A stretch of 64,000 bases of DNA, from contig NZ_JABKKE010000001.1 in NCBI RefSeq assembly GCF_013166575.1, positions 1-64,000 on the forward strand. Direction: 5' to 3'. Numbering within the stretch: position 1 is the stretch's first letter; each line of letters opens with the position of its first letter. Positions 36,203 through 45,567 of the stretch are shown piece by piece. The DNA comes from Xylanibacter rodentium (GTDB lineage: Bacteria > Bacteroidota > Bacteroidia > Bacteroidales > Bacteroidaceae). Under the pieces are notes generated by a model that saw nothing but the letters and a program-made list of their open reading frames with translations, ran no database searches and was not told the origin of the DNA. The position numbers were made by a program, and so were the translations under genes.

Positions 36203-36856
36203 ATGAAGAAAATCTTTTTGGCAATAATATTGTTTGTCACAAATGGCAATCTTTATGCTCAAGGTGTAAAGATGCGTGATGTGTTCAGTCAGATGCCGGA
36301 TACACTGTTGCCATATCTTTCTCAAAACAACAAACTGGATATGATGGATTTTATGGAATCAGGGATGACAGCAGATATTGTTAACGGGTTTGATGAACAT
36401 ACATGTATGACAACTCTTACAGATGACTATATAAGAATATCGCTTAGCCCGGCTTCATCCATAGAGATGAAATTGTTGAGTACGGATAAAATGCTGCCGG
36501 ATTCTGCGGATTGCATATTATGTATGGTCCGTACTGTGGGAACGGTCCAAAAATCAAGTACAGTCAGATTCTATACATCAAAATGGACTGAGATAAAAAC
36601 AATACCAGATCCGATGGCAGGTCATGCAGAGAGCACCATTGTCCATCCTGATACGATGGACATTGATGAGTTTGAAAAGTTAAAGTTATCGTTATTGTCT
36701 CCGAGAGTCGTGTATGCCAGCCTGTCTGAAAGTGAAAATACTCTGACGATTGGAATATCTCCGTCGGTACTTTCCATAGAGGATAAAACACGAATAAAAC
36801 CTCTTTTAAATCAAACAACACTTAAATGGAACGGCTCAATCTTTAAAGAAGGTTAA
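36203..36856 (+). CDS. DUF3256 secreted protein
   Basis: A 217-residue protein with a signal peptide (MKKIFLAIILFVTNGNLYAQ) and the DUF3256 domain (MRDVFSQMPDTLLPYLSQNN, then KLDMMDFMESGM). The role is unknown. It probably forms a transcription unit with rsmE. The following 143-base gap contains a separate promoter and terminator. Confidence 0.82.
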   Translation: MKKIFLAIILFVTNGNLYAQGVKMRDVFSQMPDTLLPYLSQNNKLDMMDFMESGMTADIVNGFDEHTCMTTLTDDYIRISLSPASSIEMKLLSTDKMLPDSADCILCMVRTVGTVQKSSTVRFYTSKWTEIKTIPDPMAGHAESTIVHPDTMDIDEFEKLKLSLLSPRVVYASLSESENTLTIGISPSVLSIEDKTRIKPLLNQTTLKWNGSIFKEG

Positions 36857-36882
36857 TACGGAGTAAAATATTAGCAATAACT

Positions 36883-36913
36883 ATTGCATATAACAAATAA
36901 AGTTGTAACTTTG
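36883..36913 (+). promoter_or_regulatory. promoter in the gap after the DUF3256 gene
   Basis: ATTG (36883-36886), 19 bases, TAACTTTG (36906-36913). The only imperfect base is the first T of TTTG. No plus-strand gene follows, so it should drive the short RNA at 36919-36992. Confidence 0.65.
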
Positions 36914-36918
36914 CAACG

Positions 36919-36992
36919 TGTTTTTCATGGTATTAGATTATTAAGGTTAATAAAAAGGTTGGTTGTCGTGAGACAACCAATTTTTCTTTTTT
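36919..36992 (+). ncRNA. candidate small RNA of about 75 bases
   Basis: A promoter (36883-36913) and a strong terminator (36959-36992) frame a short segment with no ORF and no following gene on this strand. The body contains the near-palindrome ATTAA-GG-TTAAT (about 36939-36950). The transcript start is estimated from the promoter as about 36918. The role is unknown; the terminator could also serve the convergent hydrolase gene, so the RNA itself is a prediction. Confidence 0.55.
36959..36992 (+). terminator. rho-independent terminator (perhaps bidirectional)
   Basis: Stem TTGGTTGTC/GACAACCAA (36959-36967 and 36972-36980) with loop GTGA and a T-rich run of 12 bases (36981-36992). On the minus strand the same hairpin is followed by CCTTTTTATT, so it may also end transcripts from the hydrolase gene at 37000. 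Confidence 0.85.
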
Positions 36993-36999
36993 ATATACC

Positions 37000-37650
37000 C
37001 TAATGCCGGTTGAGATACGGATTCCATTGTTTTTCTTTTTCCATTGTTGTTTGGGCACCATGGCCAGGCAATATTGTTGTTTCGTCAGGAAGCTGTTCCT
37101 GTATACGCCTGAGACTATTCATGATATCGTTATAGCTGCCTGATTCCAAGTCCGTACGGCCTATACTCATATTGAAAAGCGTATCGCCGGAGAACGCAAC
37201 ATTTTCCTCTTCACAATAATAAAACACGGACCCCGGAGTATGTCCCGGGGTGGACAATACTCTAAAGAGATGTGTGCCGAACTTTATATCATTGTTTTCC
37301 ATCAATAACTTTCCGACAGGCGGCATGTCGTAACCAATGCTTATGTTGGCAAAAGCAACGGCCTGTTGCTTCAGTGTCTCTTGCAAATACGCATCTTTCA
37401 TATGCAGTTCAGGCTTCAATCCGAATTCATTGGATATCGTATCGTTGCCAAAGTTATGGTCAATATGGGCATGTGTTTCAAGCAGATGACAAGGCTTTAG
37501 CATGTTGTTGACGATATAATCGACAACAGCACATCGTTCTTCTTCATAAAAAGCGCCGCAGTCTATGATGACGGCTTCGCGCGTTTCATCACTCACTACA
37601 TAGCAATTCTCTTGAAACGGATTGCATACAAAGCGTTTAATCTGTAACAT
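37000..37650 (-). CDS. metallo-beta-lactamase-fold hydrolase
   Basis: A 216-residue hydrolase of the glyoxalase II-like group. It has the metal motif THAHIDHN, the later His in HTPGS and Asp in FSGDTLF, and the terminal GHG in LPGHGAQT. It should hold two zinc or iron ions. The substrate, perhaps a glutathione-free thioester, is not known. The gene ends just before the terminator. It lies 11 bases downstream of rsmG. Confidence 0.85.
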   Translation of the reverse strand: MLQIKRFVCNPFQENCYVVSDETREAVIIDCGAFYEEERCAVVDYIVNNMLKPCHLLETHAHIDHNFGNDTISNEFGLKPELHMKDAYLQETLKQQAVAFANISIGYDMPPVGKLLMENNDIKFGTHLFRVLSTPGHTPGSVFYYCEEENVAFSGDTLFNMSIGRTDLESGSYNDIMNSLRRIQEQLPDETTILPGHGAQTTMEKEKQWNPYLNRH

Positions 37651-37661
37651 TTTCTGTTTCG

Positions 37662-38288
37662 TTATGCAGGTAAATATATGATATGTTTTTCTTTAAACCA
37701 TGGTTCTTTAAACCAGTTGGTTATTTCTGTCACTTCGACAATATGCCTGTATTGCCTGATTTCTTCCTGAACATCACCGCCTTTCAGACATATAATACCA
37801 TTGGGCACTGAATTTTTATGCTGTCTGGATATATTCTTGCCTACAATTTTCATGAGATCGGGTAATTGCATCACGGCACGACTCACTACAAAGTCGAATT
37901 TCCCTTTTTCCTCTTCACCACGCAATTGGACAGGAGTGCAGTTCTTCAATCCTATCGCTGTGGCAATCTCTTCTGCCACACGTATCTTTTTGCCGGTGCC
38001 GTCGATAAGTTTGAAACTGCATTCCGGAAACATTATGGCCAGTGGTATACCGGGAAAACCTCCCCCTGTCCCGAAATCCAGAATGTTTGTTCCCTTGCGG
38101 AAATTTACCATCTTGGCTATTGCCAATGAATGCAAGACATGATGCTCGTATAAGTTGTCGATGTCTTTACGTGATATTACATTGATTTTTGAATTCCAAT
38201 CACGATATAGACTGTCGAGATTTTCAAATTGCTTTTTTTGTTGTTCAGTAATGTTGGGGAAATACTTCAAAATTTGCTGCATATACAT
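37662..38288 (-). CDS. rsmG: 16S rRNA m7G527 methyltransferase
   Basis: RsmG (GidB) methylates N7 of G527 in 16S rRNA. The 208-residue protein has the SAM motif LDFGTGGGFPGIPLA and the FVVSRAV segment. The start could be the ATG at 38288 or 38282 (MQQIL); the promoter gives a leader of about 60 bases for both. It is followed after 11 bases by the hydrolase gene. Confidence 0.94.
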   Translation of the reverse strand: MYMQQILKYFPNITEQQKKQFENLDSLYRDWNSKINVISRKDIDNLYEHHVLHSLAIAKMVNFRKGTNILDFGTGGGFPGIPLAIMFPECSFKLIDGTGKKIRVAEEIATAIGLKNCTPVQLRGEEEKGKFDFVVSRAVMQLPDLMKIVGKNISRQHKNSVPNGIICLKGGDVQEEIRQYRHIVEVTEITNWFKEPWFKEKHIIYLPA

Positions 38289-38354
38289 TAAATGGTTTAT
38301 TTGTTATATCTTTAGAAAGAAACTATATTGTTTATATTATCTTTACACAAAATG

Positions 38355-38385
38355 CAAATATATGATAAATAGGTCTAAATACAAA
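38355..38385 (-). promoter_or_regulatory. promoter of rsmG
   Basis: On the minus strand TTTG (38382-38385), exactly 19 bases, TATATTTG (38355-38362). Divergent from the HAD gene promoter about 30 bases away. Confidence 0.72.
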
Positions 38386-38391
38386 ATAAAA

Positions 38392-38423
38392 CTTGATTAT
38401 TCTGATTAATTTTATTAATTTTG
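38392..38423 (+). promoter_or_regulatory. promoter of the HAD phosphatase gene
   Basis: TAATTTTG (38416-38423) with CTTG (38392-38395) 20 bases upstream. The ATG at 38450 is 26 bases after the box. It overlaps no coding region and is divergent from the rsmG promoter. Confidence 0.55.
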
Positions 38424-38449
38424 CGCACTCAAATAAAAGTGAATACAGA

Positions 38450-39106
38450 ATGAAAAAGTTTAAAGCAGCCTTATTTGATTTGGACGGTGTCGTATTTGAT
38501 ACCGAACCGCAATACACTGAGTTTTGGGGCAGTCAATGTCTTGAATTCCATCCTGACAAACCAAATCTGGCAAAAGATATTAAAGGACAGACACTGACAC
38601 AAATTTACGACAAATATTTTAGTGGAGAATTGCAAGACAAGCAGGAACTTATAACGGAACGGCTGAACGATTTTGAGAGACAAATGCAATTCGAATACAT
38701 CCGTGGATTTGAAAAATTCATTTCCGACTTACGCTATAATGGTGTGAAAACGGCTGTAGTGACCAGCTCTAATATTCCGAAAATGAATAGTGTCTACGCT
38801 ATCCATCAAGAGTTTGAATCTTTGTTTGATACAATACTTACGGCAGAGGATTTTGCAGAAAGCAAGCCATCTCCCGATTGTTATCTGAAAGCAGCTGCGA
38901 GACTTGGCGTACGGACAGAAGAGTGCATTGTGTTTGAAGACAGTTTTAACGGTCTGAAATCAGGACAGGCTGCCGGCATGACGATTGTAGGGCTGTCCAC
39001 AACAAATGCTGCCGCTGCTATCCGCCCGTATTCGGACATTGTAATAAGTGATTATACAGACATCTCTTTCAGCAAATGCAATGAAATGATAGAGTCAAAA
39101 GGATAA
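38450..39106 (+). CDS. HAD-family phosphatase, beta-phosphoglucomutase-like
   Basis: A 218-residue haloacid-dehalogenase hydrolase of the beta-phosphoglucomutase subfamily. The nucleophile motif is [12 protein letters not shown]; motif II has TSSN (about 107), and motif III/IV are SKPSPDCY and IVFEDSFNG. The cap domain lies near residues 20-85. Substrates in this family are small phosphosugars. The ATG at 38450 matches the family start; the upstream frame is spacer. panB follows after 17 bases. Confidence 0.88.
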   Translation: MKKFKAALFDLDGVVFDTEPQYTEFWGSQCLEFHPDKPNLAKDIKGQTLTQIYDKYFSGELQDKQELITERLNDFERQMQFEYIRGFEKFISDLRYNGVKTAVVTSSNIPKMNSVYAIHQEFESLFDTILTAEDFAESKPSPDCYLKAAARLGVRTEECIVFEDSFNGLKSGQAAGMTIVGLSTTNAAAAIRPYSDIVISDYTDISFSKCNEMIESKG

Positions 39107-39123
39107 TAAATAAAAGAATAATT

Positions 39124-39945
39124 ATGAATGGTTATTTGATTAGTGACACACGCAAAGTCACGACACATCGTCTCATTGAGATGAAACGTAAAGGAGAGAA
39201 AATATCAATGCTCACTTCATACGATTTCACGACGGCAGGTATAGTTGACAAGGCAGGAATGGATGTCATTCTCGTTGGAGATTCTGCATCTAACGTAATG
39301 GCCGGCAATACAACTACGCTTCCCATGACTGTAGATCAGATGATTTACCATGCCCGTTCGGTCGTACGTGGTGTAAACCGTGCACTTGTCGTCTGTGATA
39401 TGCCCTTTGGAAGCTACCAGACAGGCGATACCGATGGTGTAAAGAATGCAATACGCATAATGAAAGAGAGTGGATGCGATGCATTGAAATTAGAAGGCGG
39501 AGTAGAAATACTGGACACTGTGCGCCGTATCCTGGATGCAGGTATACCCGTTATGGCTCATTTGGGACTCACCCCGCAGAGTATCAATAAATTTGGCACT
39601 TATGCCGTACGGGCCAAGGACGAGGCAGAGGCTGAGAAACTGATAAGCGACGCCAAAGCTCTTGACGAGGCCGGATGTTTCGGACTTGTATTGGAGAAAG
39701 TGCCGGCAATATTGGCAACAAAGGTCACAAAGGAAATCTCCATACCGACTATAGGTATCGGTGCCGGTAACGGTACGGACGGACAGGTTCTTGTTGTAGC
39801 TGACATGTTAGGTATGACCCAGGGCTTCAGCCCGCGCTTTCTCCGTCGGTATGCAAACCTGAACTCGATAATGACAGAAGCCATTGGGCATTATATTGAA
39901 GATGTCAAGAACGGTGATTTCCCTAACGAAAAAGAATCGTACTGA
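39124..39945 (+). CDS. panB: ketopantoate hydroxymethyltransferase
   Basis: PanB makes ketopantoate from ketoisovalerate and methylene-tetrahydrofolate in pantothenate synthesis. The 273-residue protein has the metal-binding [19 protein letters not shown] and LEGGVE segments and the acid in [15 protein letters not shown]. It is normal in length. The rest of the pantothenate pathway is not in the window. The short repeat cluster at 40022-40121 lies just after its stop. Confidence 0.95.
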   Translation: MNGYLISDTRKVTTHRLIEMKRKGEKISMLTSYDFTTAGIVDKAGMDVILVGDSASNVMAGNTTTLPMTVDQMIYHARSVVRGVNRALVVCDMPFGSYQTGDTDGVKNAIRIMKESGCDALKLEGGVEILDTVRRILDAGIPVMAHLGLTPQSINKFGTYAVRAKDEAEAEKLISDAKALDEAGCFGLVLEKVPAILATKVTKEISIPTIGIGAGNGTDGQVLVVADMLGMTQGFSPRFLRRYANLNSIMTEAIGHYIEDVKNGDFPNEKESY

Positions 39946-40021
39946 CTTTGACAGAAGCAATGAATATTTCATTTTTTTCTTGCGACATTCGCTTTTGATG
40001 ACGTTTGTCGGCTTTGTAATA

Positions 40022-40121
40022 ATGGCACTTTCGCATTCCCAAAGTGCCACTTTTGCATCCTCAAAGTGCCGCTTTCGCATTCCTTAAGTGGCACTTTGGG
40101 AATATGAAAGCGGCACTTTGA
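40022..40121. repeat. cluster of 22-bp tandem and inverted repeats
   Basis: Four units of 22 bases plus a partial one run together. Units one to three read in one direction (each GGCACTTT/GCCACTTT-like, then GCATTCC and AAAGTG), and the fourth is inverted. Each unit is itself nearly palindromic: GGCACTTT and AAAGTGCC at its ends. Arms of 15 bp, 40062-40076 and 40106-40120, are perfect reverse complements, and a further 5 bp pair inside. It lies between the convergent panB and DUF5686 genes and could act as a terminator, but no spacers or associated cas genes exist. Confidence 0.8.
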
Positions 40122-40177
40122 CTTTAATTGATTTGAATTGTTGCAGAGCAATTAGATGTTTGTCACAGGACTCAATG

Positions 40178-42205
40178 TCACCATTTTCGGAACAGCTCAA
40201 AGGTAAACTTGCATCCGAACTCTTTGGGTTTACCTTCAAGAAAACTGCCAAAAGCTCCAATTGACAGATAGCGGGTGGTAAATCCGTATCCTATTTCAAA
40301 ATAAGGTTTCGTGTATTCTATCTGCAATACGCTTACATATATACGTTCTGTTTCTATGTATCTGCCAACAACAGGCATCCATGTAAGTAATAGAAGAGGT
40401 GATTCATAGGAAAAATTGGTCCGGATATAATATTTTGATGCATTATACCATTGACTGTTCAGCAACTGGAAATTCCCACTCCAATCATCGTCCCATCCTC
40501 CCGGAATGTAGTTCTCACGAAAATTTGAGAAGTCTACAAAATAATCGGTAGACTTGTTTGTATAAAAACCACCGCCAACTCTAAAGCTATATTTACTCAA
40601 TAGGTTCAACTTTTTCTTGAATGACAAATCGAACTCCCATTTTTCATATTTAGTATCTGAACCTAAAACATTTGGAATGCTGCGTTCATAGTTGGCTGTG
40701 AATATAGGTCCTGACTTGTATGGCACGAAGCCAAGCGTGACCTGAGGTGCAAAACTTTTGTATACGGATGGCTTACCTATCAGTTCAAGAATTTTTTTGT
40801 TCACGGCGTTGCGCTGGTGATATACACACCCCACTGATACATTAAAGTGCTTGAAAAGTGATATGTTACTTTTGAGTTGCAACATATGATCATCGAAATA
40901 GTCAAGATCAAGTGATGAAAAATCAATTGTGTCACGTGTTTCATTCTTCAGAATATCAAGAACACTGGAGTTTGTTATTCTATTGCCGGTCTTCCATGTA
41001 AGCTCTGTCCATGCATCATGTTTCTTATTGTAAGTATATCGCATTGGTATATTAAAATACCATTGTTTTATTTTAAAATTATAGCCCATATGTGGTGAAA
41101 GGGTAATGTTGCTGTTTGCAGAGAAATTGTAGCGTGCACCCATATTTATTTTATATGACAAACCGCGACTGCCACTGTAACTCATGTATAAAGGATTTAC
41201 GAGTGGTGAAAATTTAATGTATACACGCTCGTTTTCTGCTTTTATACTGTTGAGCATATGGTCACCGATAATATCCCAGGCTATTTTCCTCAGTTTTGTT
41301 TTTCGCCTGAAAGATTTACTGTTCAATGTATCTCGGGGTGTTTTCTCTTCGATGTATATCCTATAGGCTTCTTTTTCGTTATCTGCCAACGGAATGGGTC
41401 TGATGCTGTCCATGAGTTTAATGTCAGACGTATTGGTGGAGTCGGGTAATGAGGTCTTATTGTCAAGTACAAGCAAAAAATGTGCATCGATATCATTTCC
41501 CAAAAACCTGAATCCAGCCTCAGTCTGGCACAGTGTGGGTAAAAGAGGATTACCGTATGAATCGTTTCCCATATCAGCGCTGACATTGAAATGTATCATG
41601 TCGTAATTACCTTTCAGTGTAACACGTAATATGCGTCCTGTAAGTCTGTCAACTTCCGCGCTTCCGTTCACAAGCTGGGTGTTTGTAATACGTGGCTTGA
41701 ATGATACTATGGCATTATTGCCATCCGTGTCTGAGATATTATAGCGATAATATTTCGAGTTCTTGCTATAAAATGGCGATAATATATGGTCATTAAACAA
41801 TGATATATTGTATAAATCGGGAATGATATAGTCAAGCATCACAGGCATTGTCTTGCGATAGCTTGATATGCTTCCTGTTGTCACTTGACGCTTTATATCA
41901 TAATCATTTATGTTTTTGAATTTTATTTTACCGTATGTCTCACCGATATTGTGTCTGCTGCCTCTCGCTATGGTATACATGGATGGCACAAAAAATAGGG
42001 TAGGGTTACGCCTTTTTGTGTGAAAACTGTATTTAAGATATATGTTGTCAGTCGTGTCCGGTATGCTCTCTATAAAATTATTACGGTAGGAGAATATACG
42101 GTTCATGAGCAAAGTGTCACGCTTTATTTCTGACAAAACAAAACTGGGCATGAATAAAAACATGCCCAGCAGTATTCTAAATGTAATGAACCATCTGCAT
42201 TTCAT
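40178..42205 (-). CDS. DUF5686 outer-membrane protein
   Basis: A 675-residue secreted protein of the DUF5686 family, with a signal peptide (about 1-25), a periplasmic part of about 200 residues, then a long domain with alternating beta strands ending in FRKW, the pattern of an outer-membrane barrel. Many Bacteroidetes relatives carry an N-terminal carboxypeptidase-regulatory-like domain; I do not see one here, so this may be the shorter form. Its role is unknown. It lies 50 bases downstream of rpoD on the same strand. Confidence 0.8.
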   Translation of the reverse strand: MKCRWFITFRILLGMFLFMPSFVLSEIKRDTLLMNRIFSYRNNFIESIPDTTDNIYLKYSFHTKRRNPTLFFVPSMYTIARGSRHNIGETYGKIKFKNINDYDIKRQVTTGSISSYRKTMPVMLDYIIPDLYNISLFNDHILSPFYSKNSKYYRYNISDTDGNNAIVSFKPRITNTQLVNGSAEVDRLTGRILRVTLKGNYDMIHFNVSADMGNDSYGNPLLPTLCQTEAGFRFLGNDIDAHFLLVLDNKTSLPDSTNTSDIKLMDSIRPIPLADNEKEAYRIYIEEKTPRDTLNSKSFRRKTKLRKIAWDIIGDHMLNSIKAENERVYIKFSPLVNPLYMSYSGSRGLSYKINMGARYNFSANSNITLSPHMGYNFKIKQWYFNIPMRYTYNKKHDAWTELTWKTGNRITNSSVLDILKNETRDTIDFSSLDLDYFDDHMLQLKSNISLFKHFNVSVGCVYHQRNAVNKKILELIGKPSVYKSFAPQVTLGFVPYKSGPIFTANYERSIPNVLGSDTKYEKWEFDLSFKKKLNLLSKYSFRVGGGFYTNKSTDYFVDFSNFRENYIPGGWDDDWSGNFQLLNSQWYNASKYYIRTNFSYESPLLLLTWMPVVGRYIETERIYVSVLQIEYTKPYFEIGYGFTTRYLSIGAFGSFLEGKPKEFGCKFTFELFRKW

Positions 42206-42255
42206 GGCTCAAAAATACTAATAATATTCTAAGTTTCAAAAAATATTATGATATT

Positions 42256-43128
42256 TTAGCCTAAATATTTCATAAGAATCTTTGCGTTGCCACTGTCACG
42301 CAATTTGGCAATACTCTTTTCGCGGATTTGACGTACACGTTCTCTTGTAAGCCCCAATTGGTCGCCTATCTCCTCGAGGCCTTTCTCATGACAGCCTATG
42401 CCAAAGCATTCACGTATAATGGTTATCTCACGTTCCTTGAGGACCTTGTTGAGCACAGTGTTTAGTTCCTGTGCCATAGACTCATGGTCTACATGACGGT
42501 CTGTACGACTGTCGTCGCCACTGGCCATAACATCAAGCATACAATTATCCTCACCGTCCTGAAATGGAGCATCTATTGAAACATGATGCCCGTCGGCCAT
42601 AAGGCTCTGACCAATCTTGTCTTCGTCAAGATTGGTTGCGTCGCTAAGCTCTGACACGGAGGGATGGCGTTGGTTTTCCTGCTCAAATTTGTTTATTTCA
42701 TGATTGATTTTATTGAGTGAACCAACCTGATTGAGAGGCAGTCGCACAATACGGCTCTGTTCGGCAATAGCCTGAAGAATACTTTGGCGAATCCACCATA
42801 CTGCGTATGATATGAATTTGAATCCTCGTGTCTCGTCAAATTTCTGTGCAGCCTTTATCAATCCGATATTACCTTCGTCTATCAAATCAGTGAGCGTAAG
42901 ACCCTGATGCTGATATTGTTTGGCCACAGAAACAACAAACCTCAAATTTGCCGTAACGAGTTTGTCCTTGGCGCGCTCGCCTTCCGGACCACCTTTACGT
43001 ATTTTCTGTGCCAATTCAATTTCTTCATCAATTGAGATTAGTGGAGCACGTCCTATTTCTACAAGATACTTATCAAGTGCCTCGCTCGAACGGTTCGTAA
43101 TACTCTTTTGGATCTTTAATTGTCTCAT
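42256..43128 (-). CDS. rpoD: primary sigma factor (short Bacteroidetes type)
   Basis: Sigma-70 of 290 residues. Region 1.2 (DKYLVEIGRAPLISIDEEIEL), region 2 (DLIDEGNIGLIKAAQKFDE and YAVWWIRQSILQAIAEQSR), region 3 and region 4 with the helix-turn-helix LTRERVRQIREKS are all present, but region 1.1 and the non-conserved insert are missing, which is normal in Bacteroidetes. This is the factor that would read the TTTG/TAnnTTTG promoters seen across the window. A -7 box lies 70 bases upstream. Confidence 0.95.
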   Translation of the reverse strand: MRQLKIQKSITNRSSEALDKYLVEIGRAPLISIDEEIELAQKIRKGGPEGERAKDKLVTANLRFVVSVAKQYQHQGLTLTDLIDEGNIGLIKAAQKFDETRGFKFISYAVWWIRQSILQAIAEQSRIVRLPLNQVGSLNKINHEINKFEQENQRHPSVSELSDATNLDEDKIGQSLMADGHHVSIDAPFQDGEDNCMLDVMASGDDSRTDRHVDHESMAQELNTVLNKVLKEREITIIRECFGIGCHEKGLEEIGDQLGLTRERVRQIREKSIAKLRDSGNAKILMKYLG

Positions 43129-43198
43129 TCTCTTCTTTGCTTTTGTTTTAACTCCTTGATTATCAATCTTATATCGCTAATACAGCTGAAAAACGCTG

Positions 43199-43206
43199 CA
43201 AAATTA
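43199..43206 (-). promoter_or_regulatory. -7 box of rpoD
   Basis: TAATTTTG on the minus strand fits TAnnTTTG. The -33 element is not clear. The leader to the rpoD ATG would be about 65 bases. Confidence 0.45.
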
Positions 43207-43461
43207 CAAAAAAAAGCGATAAGTTGTATGTCAATACAAGTGTATTTTTGCTTAAAAAAACATAAAAAACAGGTTTTTCCAAACAAAACAAGTATTCATA
43301 TTATGTATGTTTGTACCGAGTCGAGTTTCAAAAGAAGATTATACATACAAATCCCATAAAAGCGATATTCTGATTATGCAATACGTCATTGTTTCGGATA
43401 TAAAATGCTTTAATAAAGTACTTATCTATAGAAAAAGAAAACGTAAATCGTTTTTTTTTTG

Positions 43462-43469
43462 TATATTTG
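43462..43469 (+). promoter_or_regulatory. -7 box of the secreted protein gene
   Basis: TATATTTG fits TAnnTTTG; the ATG at 43518 is 49 bases after it. No TTTG at the right distance. Confidence 0.45.
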
Positions 43470-43517
43470 CCGAGCCATTTGGATTTGCTTAGATGGCATT
43501 CTAAATTAAAACAAATT

Positions 43518-44150
43518 ATGAAAAAACTAATATTATTAGTATTGGCAGGCATTTTGATTGTTACAGTCTCAGCACAGGAGAAAGCTGTAACAACCAAAAT
43601 TACAACAGTTTATGATGAGTTTAAGCCCGCTGTAATTACTTTGAAGAACGGTAGCGTAATAAGACATAAGCAAGCTAATGTATTTATGAAAAATGGCTCC
43701 TTATTATACAAACACGGTAAAACAAACATGCAAGCCAACATGAATCAGATAAAAACAGTGGATTTTGGCGACCGTCATTATTGCTGTATAGATACTTTGT
43801 TGGCATATGTTGTAGATTCTGTGGCCGGAAACAAATTGCTTTGTGCAACACTGATAGATATGGAATCATATATGGCACAATTGTTGAACAACAGACAGAT
43901 AACCAATCTTGAGATAAAGTCACAGATCAATGTCACTTCATTGGATATGTCGGACGATGAAGAACAGCAATATCCTCTTGTGAATTATTTTTTCTATGAG
44001 TTAGATGGAAAAATAATAAAGGTTCACGAACGAATTATAAACAATATAATATCAAAGGAAAAACGTCGCAAATTCAAGACTGTGATTATGATGCCGGAAT
44101 TCAGTTGGAATGATAAAGAATGTCTTATTGAATTGCTGAAGGCCATATAA
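43518..44150 (+). CDS. secreted protein of unknown function
   Basis: A 210-residue protein with a signal peptide (MKKLILLVLAGILIVTVSAQ). The mature part has mixed strands and helices, with VITLKNGSVIRHKQANVFMKNGSLLYKHGK in two beta-rich pieces and a C-terminal charged stretch. No catalytic motif is visible. It may be a Bacteroidales-specific family. The ATG at 43518 gives the signal peptide; the longer frame is rejected. Confidence 0.6.
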   Translation: MKKLILLVLAGILIVTVSAQEKAVTTKITTVYDEFKPAVITLKNGSVIRHKQANVFMKNGSLLYKHGKTNMQANMNQIKTVDFGDRHYCCIDTLLAYVVDSVAGNKLLCATLIDMESYMAQLLNNRQITNLEIKSQINVTSLDMSDDEEQQYPLVNYFFYELDGKIIKVHERIINNIISKEKRRKFKTVIMMPEFSWNDKECLIELLKAI

Positions 44151-44262
44151 TGACATAAAATACATAATGGGCATTATGATAAATAGAAATTATCAGGTAA
44201 TTAAATATCTTTCTCTTTCCGCCCGATTCAATCAAATAAAATAAGGACTAATTTATAAAACG

Positions 44263-45507
44263 ATGAAAAAAACTGTATTATCTATTTTGCTTGCAGCCGG
44301 TATGCCTGTAATTACCGGCGCACAATCATTTGATTTTGACATGACAAAGCCGCAGCCTGTGTATTCCGACTCTATCGGATACGGATATGACATACTGCCG
44401 GTGCCGACAGCCAAAGGAAAATCTCCATTCTATTTTTCAGTCAAGGTTCCAGATGGAAACTATAAGGTGAAAGTGATACTTGGCTCTCAAAAGAAAGCAG
44501 CCAATACTACGGTCAGAGCCGAAGGTAGGCGTCTGATGGCAGAAAATGTCAATACCACCAAAGGAAAGACTGCAACATTCGAATTTGTCGTGAATAAACG
44601 TTCACCACAGATTAATGGAAAAGAACGAGTCAGGATAAAAGAACGAGAGAAAGAATATTTAAGCTGGGACGACCGTTTGACACTTGAATTCAATGGCGAT
44701 GCCCCTGCTGTGAAAAGTATTCGTATAGAGCGTGATGACGCTTGTCCCACCATATATTTGTGTGGAAATTCCACTGTTGTAGACCAAAACAACGAGCCTT
44801 GGGCCAGTTGGGGACAAATGATTACAAGATGGTTTGACAGTGGTGTGGCTGTATCAAACCATGCAGAGAGCGGTCTCACTGCAGGATCTTTCCTTGCACA
44901 GAACAGGCTTGCCAAAATTATGTCAACCTTGAAAAATGAGGATTATGTAATATGTGAGTTTGGACATAACGACGAGAAAGAGAAAGGCCCAGGTACGGGA
45001 GCATGGTATCATTATACACGCAATCTCAAGATATTTATCGACAATGTACGTTCTAAAGGTGCCACGATTATCTTTTGCACTCCCACACAGCGCCGTCAGT
45101 TTGCAGACGACAAGAAGACTATAAAGGAAACTCATGGAGATTTCCCCGCAGCCATGCTTGCTGTAGCAGAGCGAGAGAATGTGCCGGTAATAGACCTGCA
45201 CGAAATGACGCGTGAGTTTTTCCAGACCCTGGGGTATGAAGACAGTAAACGTGCTTTGGTACATTATCCTGCCAATACATTTCCAGGTCAGAAAAAAGAA
45301 CTTGCAGACAACACCCATTTTAATCCCTATGGAGCATACGAGGTTGCAAAAATGGTCATAATGGGTATGAAGAAACACAATCTTACCGTATTGAAGAATC
45401 TGAGAGCAGACTTCAAAGACTTTGCTCCAAATATGCCTGATGATTGGAATACATTCAAATGGGCACCGGCTAAAAATGCCGAGATGACAAAACCGGATGG
45501 GAATTAA
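44263..45507 (+). CDS. rhamnogalacturonan acetylesterase-like SGNH hydrolase
   Basis: A 414-residue secreted esterase of the CE12-type family. After the signal peptide (about 1-20) comes a beta-rich domain (about 25-155, possibly carbohydrate-binding), then the SGNH fold: GNSTVVD (S170 nucleophile), FGHND (with N236), and DNTH (D349 and H352). Such enzymes remove acetyl groups from rhamnogalacturonan I or similar pectins. It stands directly before a rhamnosidase-like gene in the same direction, in keeping with pectin side-chain breakdown. The exact substrate is inferred. Confidence 0.82.
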   Translation: MKKTVLSILLAAGMPVITGAQSFDFDMTKPQPVYSDSIGYGYDILPVPTAKGKSPFYFSVKVPDGNYKVKVILGSQKKAANTTVRAEGRRLMAENVNTTKGKTATFEFVVNKRSPQINGKERVRIKEREKEYLSWDDRLTLEFNGDAPAVKSIRIERDDACPTIYLCGNSTVVDQNNEPWASWGQMITRWFDSGVAVSNHAESGLTAGSFLAQNRLAKIMSTLKNEDYVICEFGHNDEKEKGPGTGAWYHYTRNLKIFIDNVRSKGATIIFCTPTQRRQFADDKKTIKETHGDFPAAMLAVAERENVPVIDLHEMTREFFQTLGYEDSKRALVHYPANTFPGQKKELADNTHFNPYGAYEVAKMVIMGMKKHNLTVLKNLRADFKDFAPNMPDDWNTFKWAPAKNAEMTKPDGN

Positions 45508-45567
45508 TCTATAAAAACAGTTGGAATAAAATCCATTACCTCCTATAGGAATTGAACTATTAAAATT

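Larger units (their letters stand above)
43129..43517. other. divergent gap of 389 bases
   Basis: Between rpoD and a secreted-protein gene. It contains a minus -7 box (43199-43206) and a plus -7 box (43462-43469), long A and T runs and no other feature I can support. Open frames here are AT-rich and unlike proteins. Confidence 0.5.

Noticed and set aside
40022..40121. Repeat cluster considered as a CRISPR array
   Set aside because: Units abut with no spacers, one is inverted, each is nearly palindromic, and no cas genes exist in the window.
43120..43359. 79-codon frame upstream of rpoD
   Set aside because: AT-rich, lysine-heavy and overlapping the rpoD promoter region; looks like chance.
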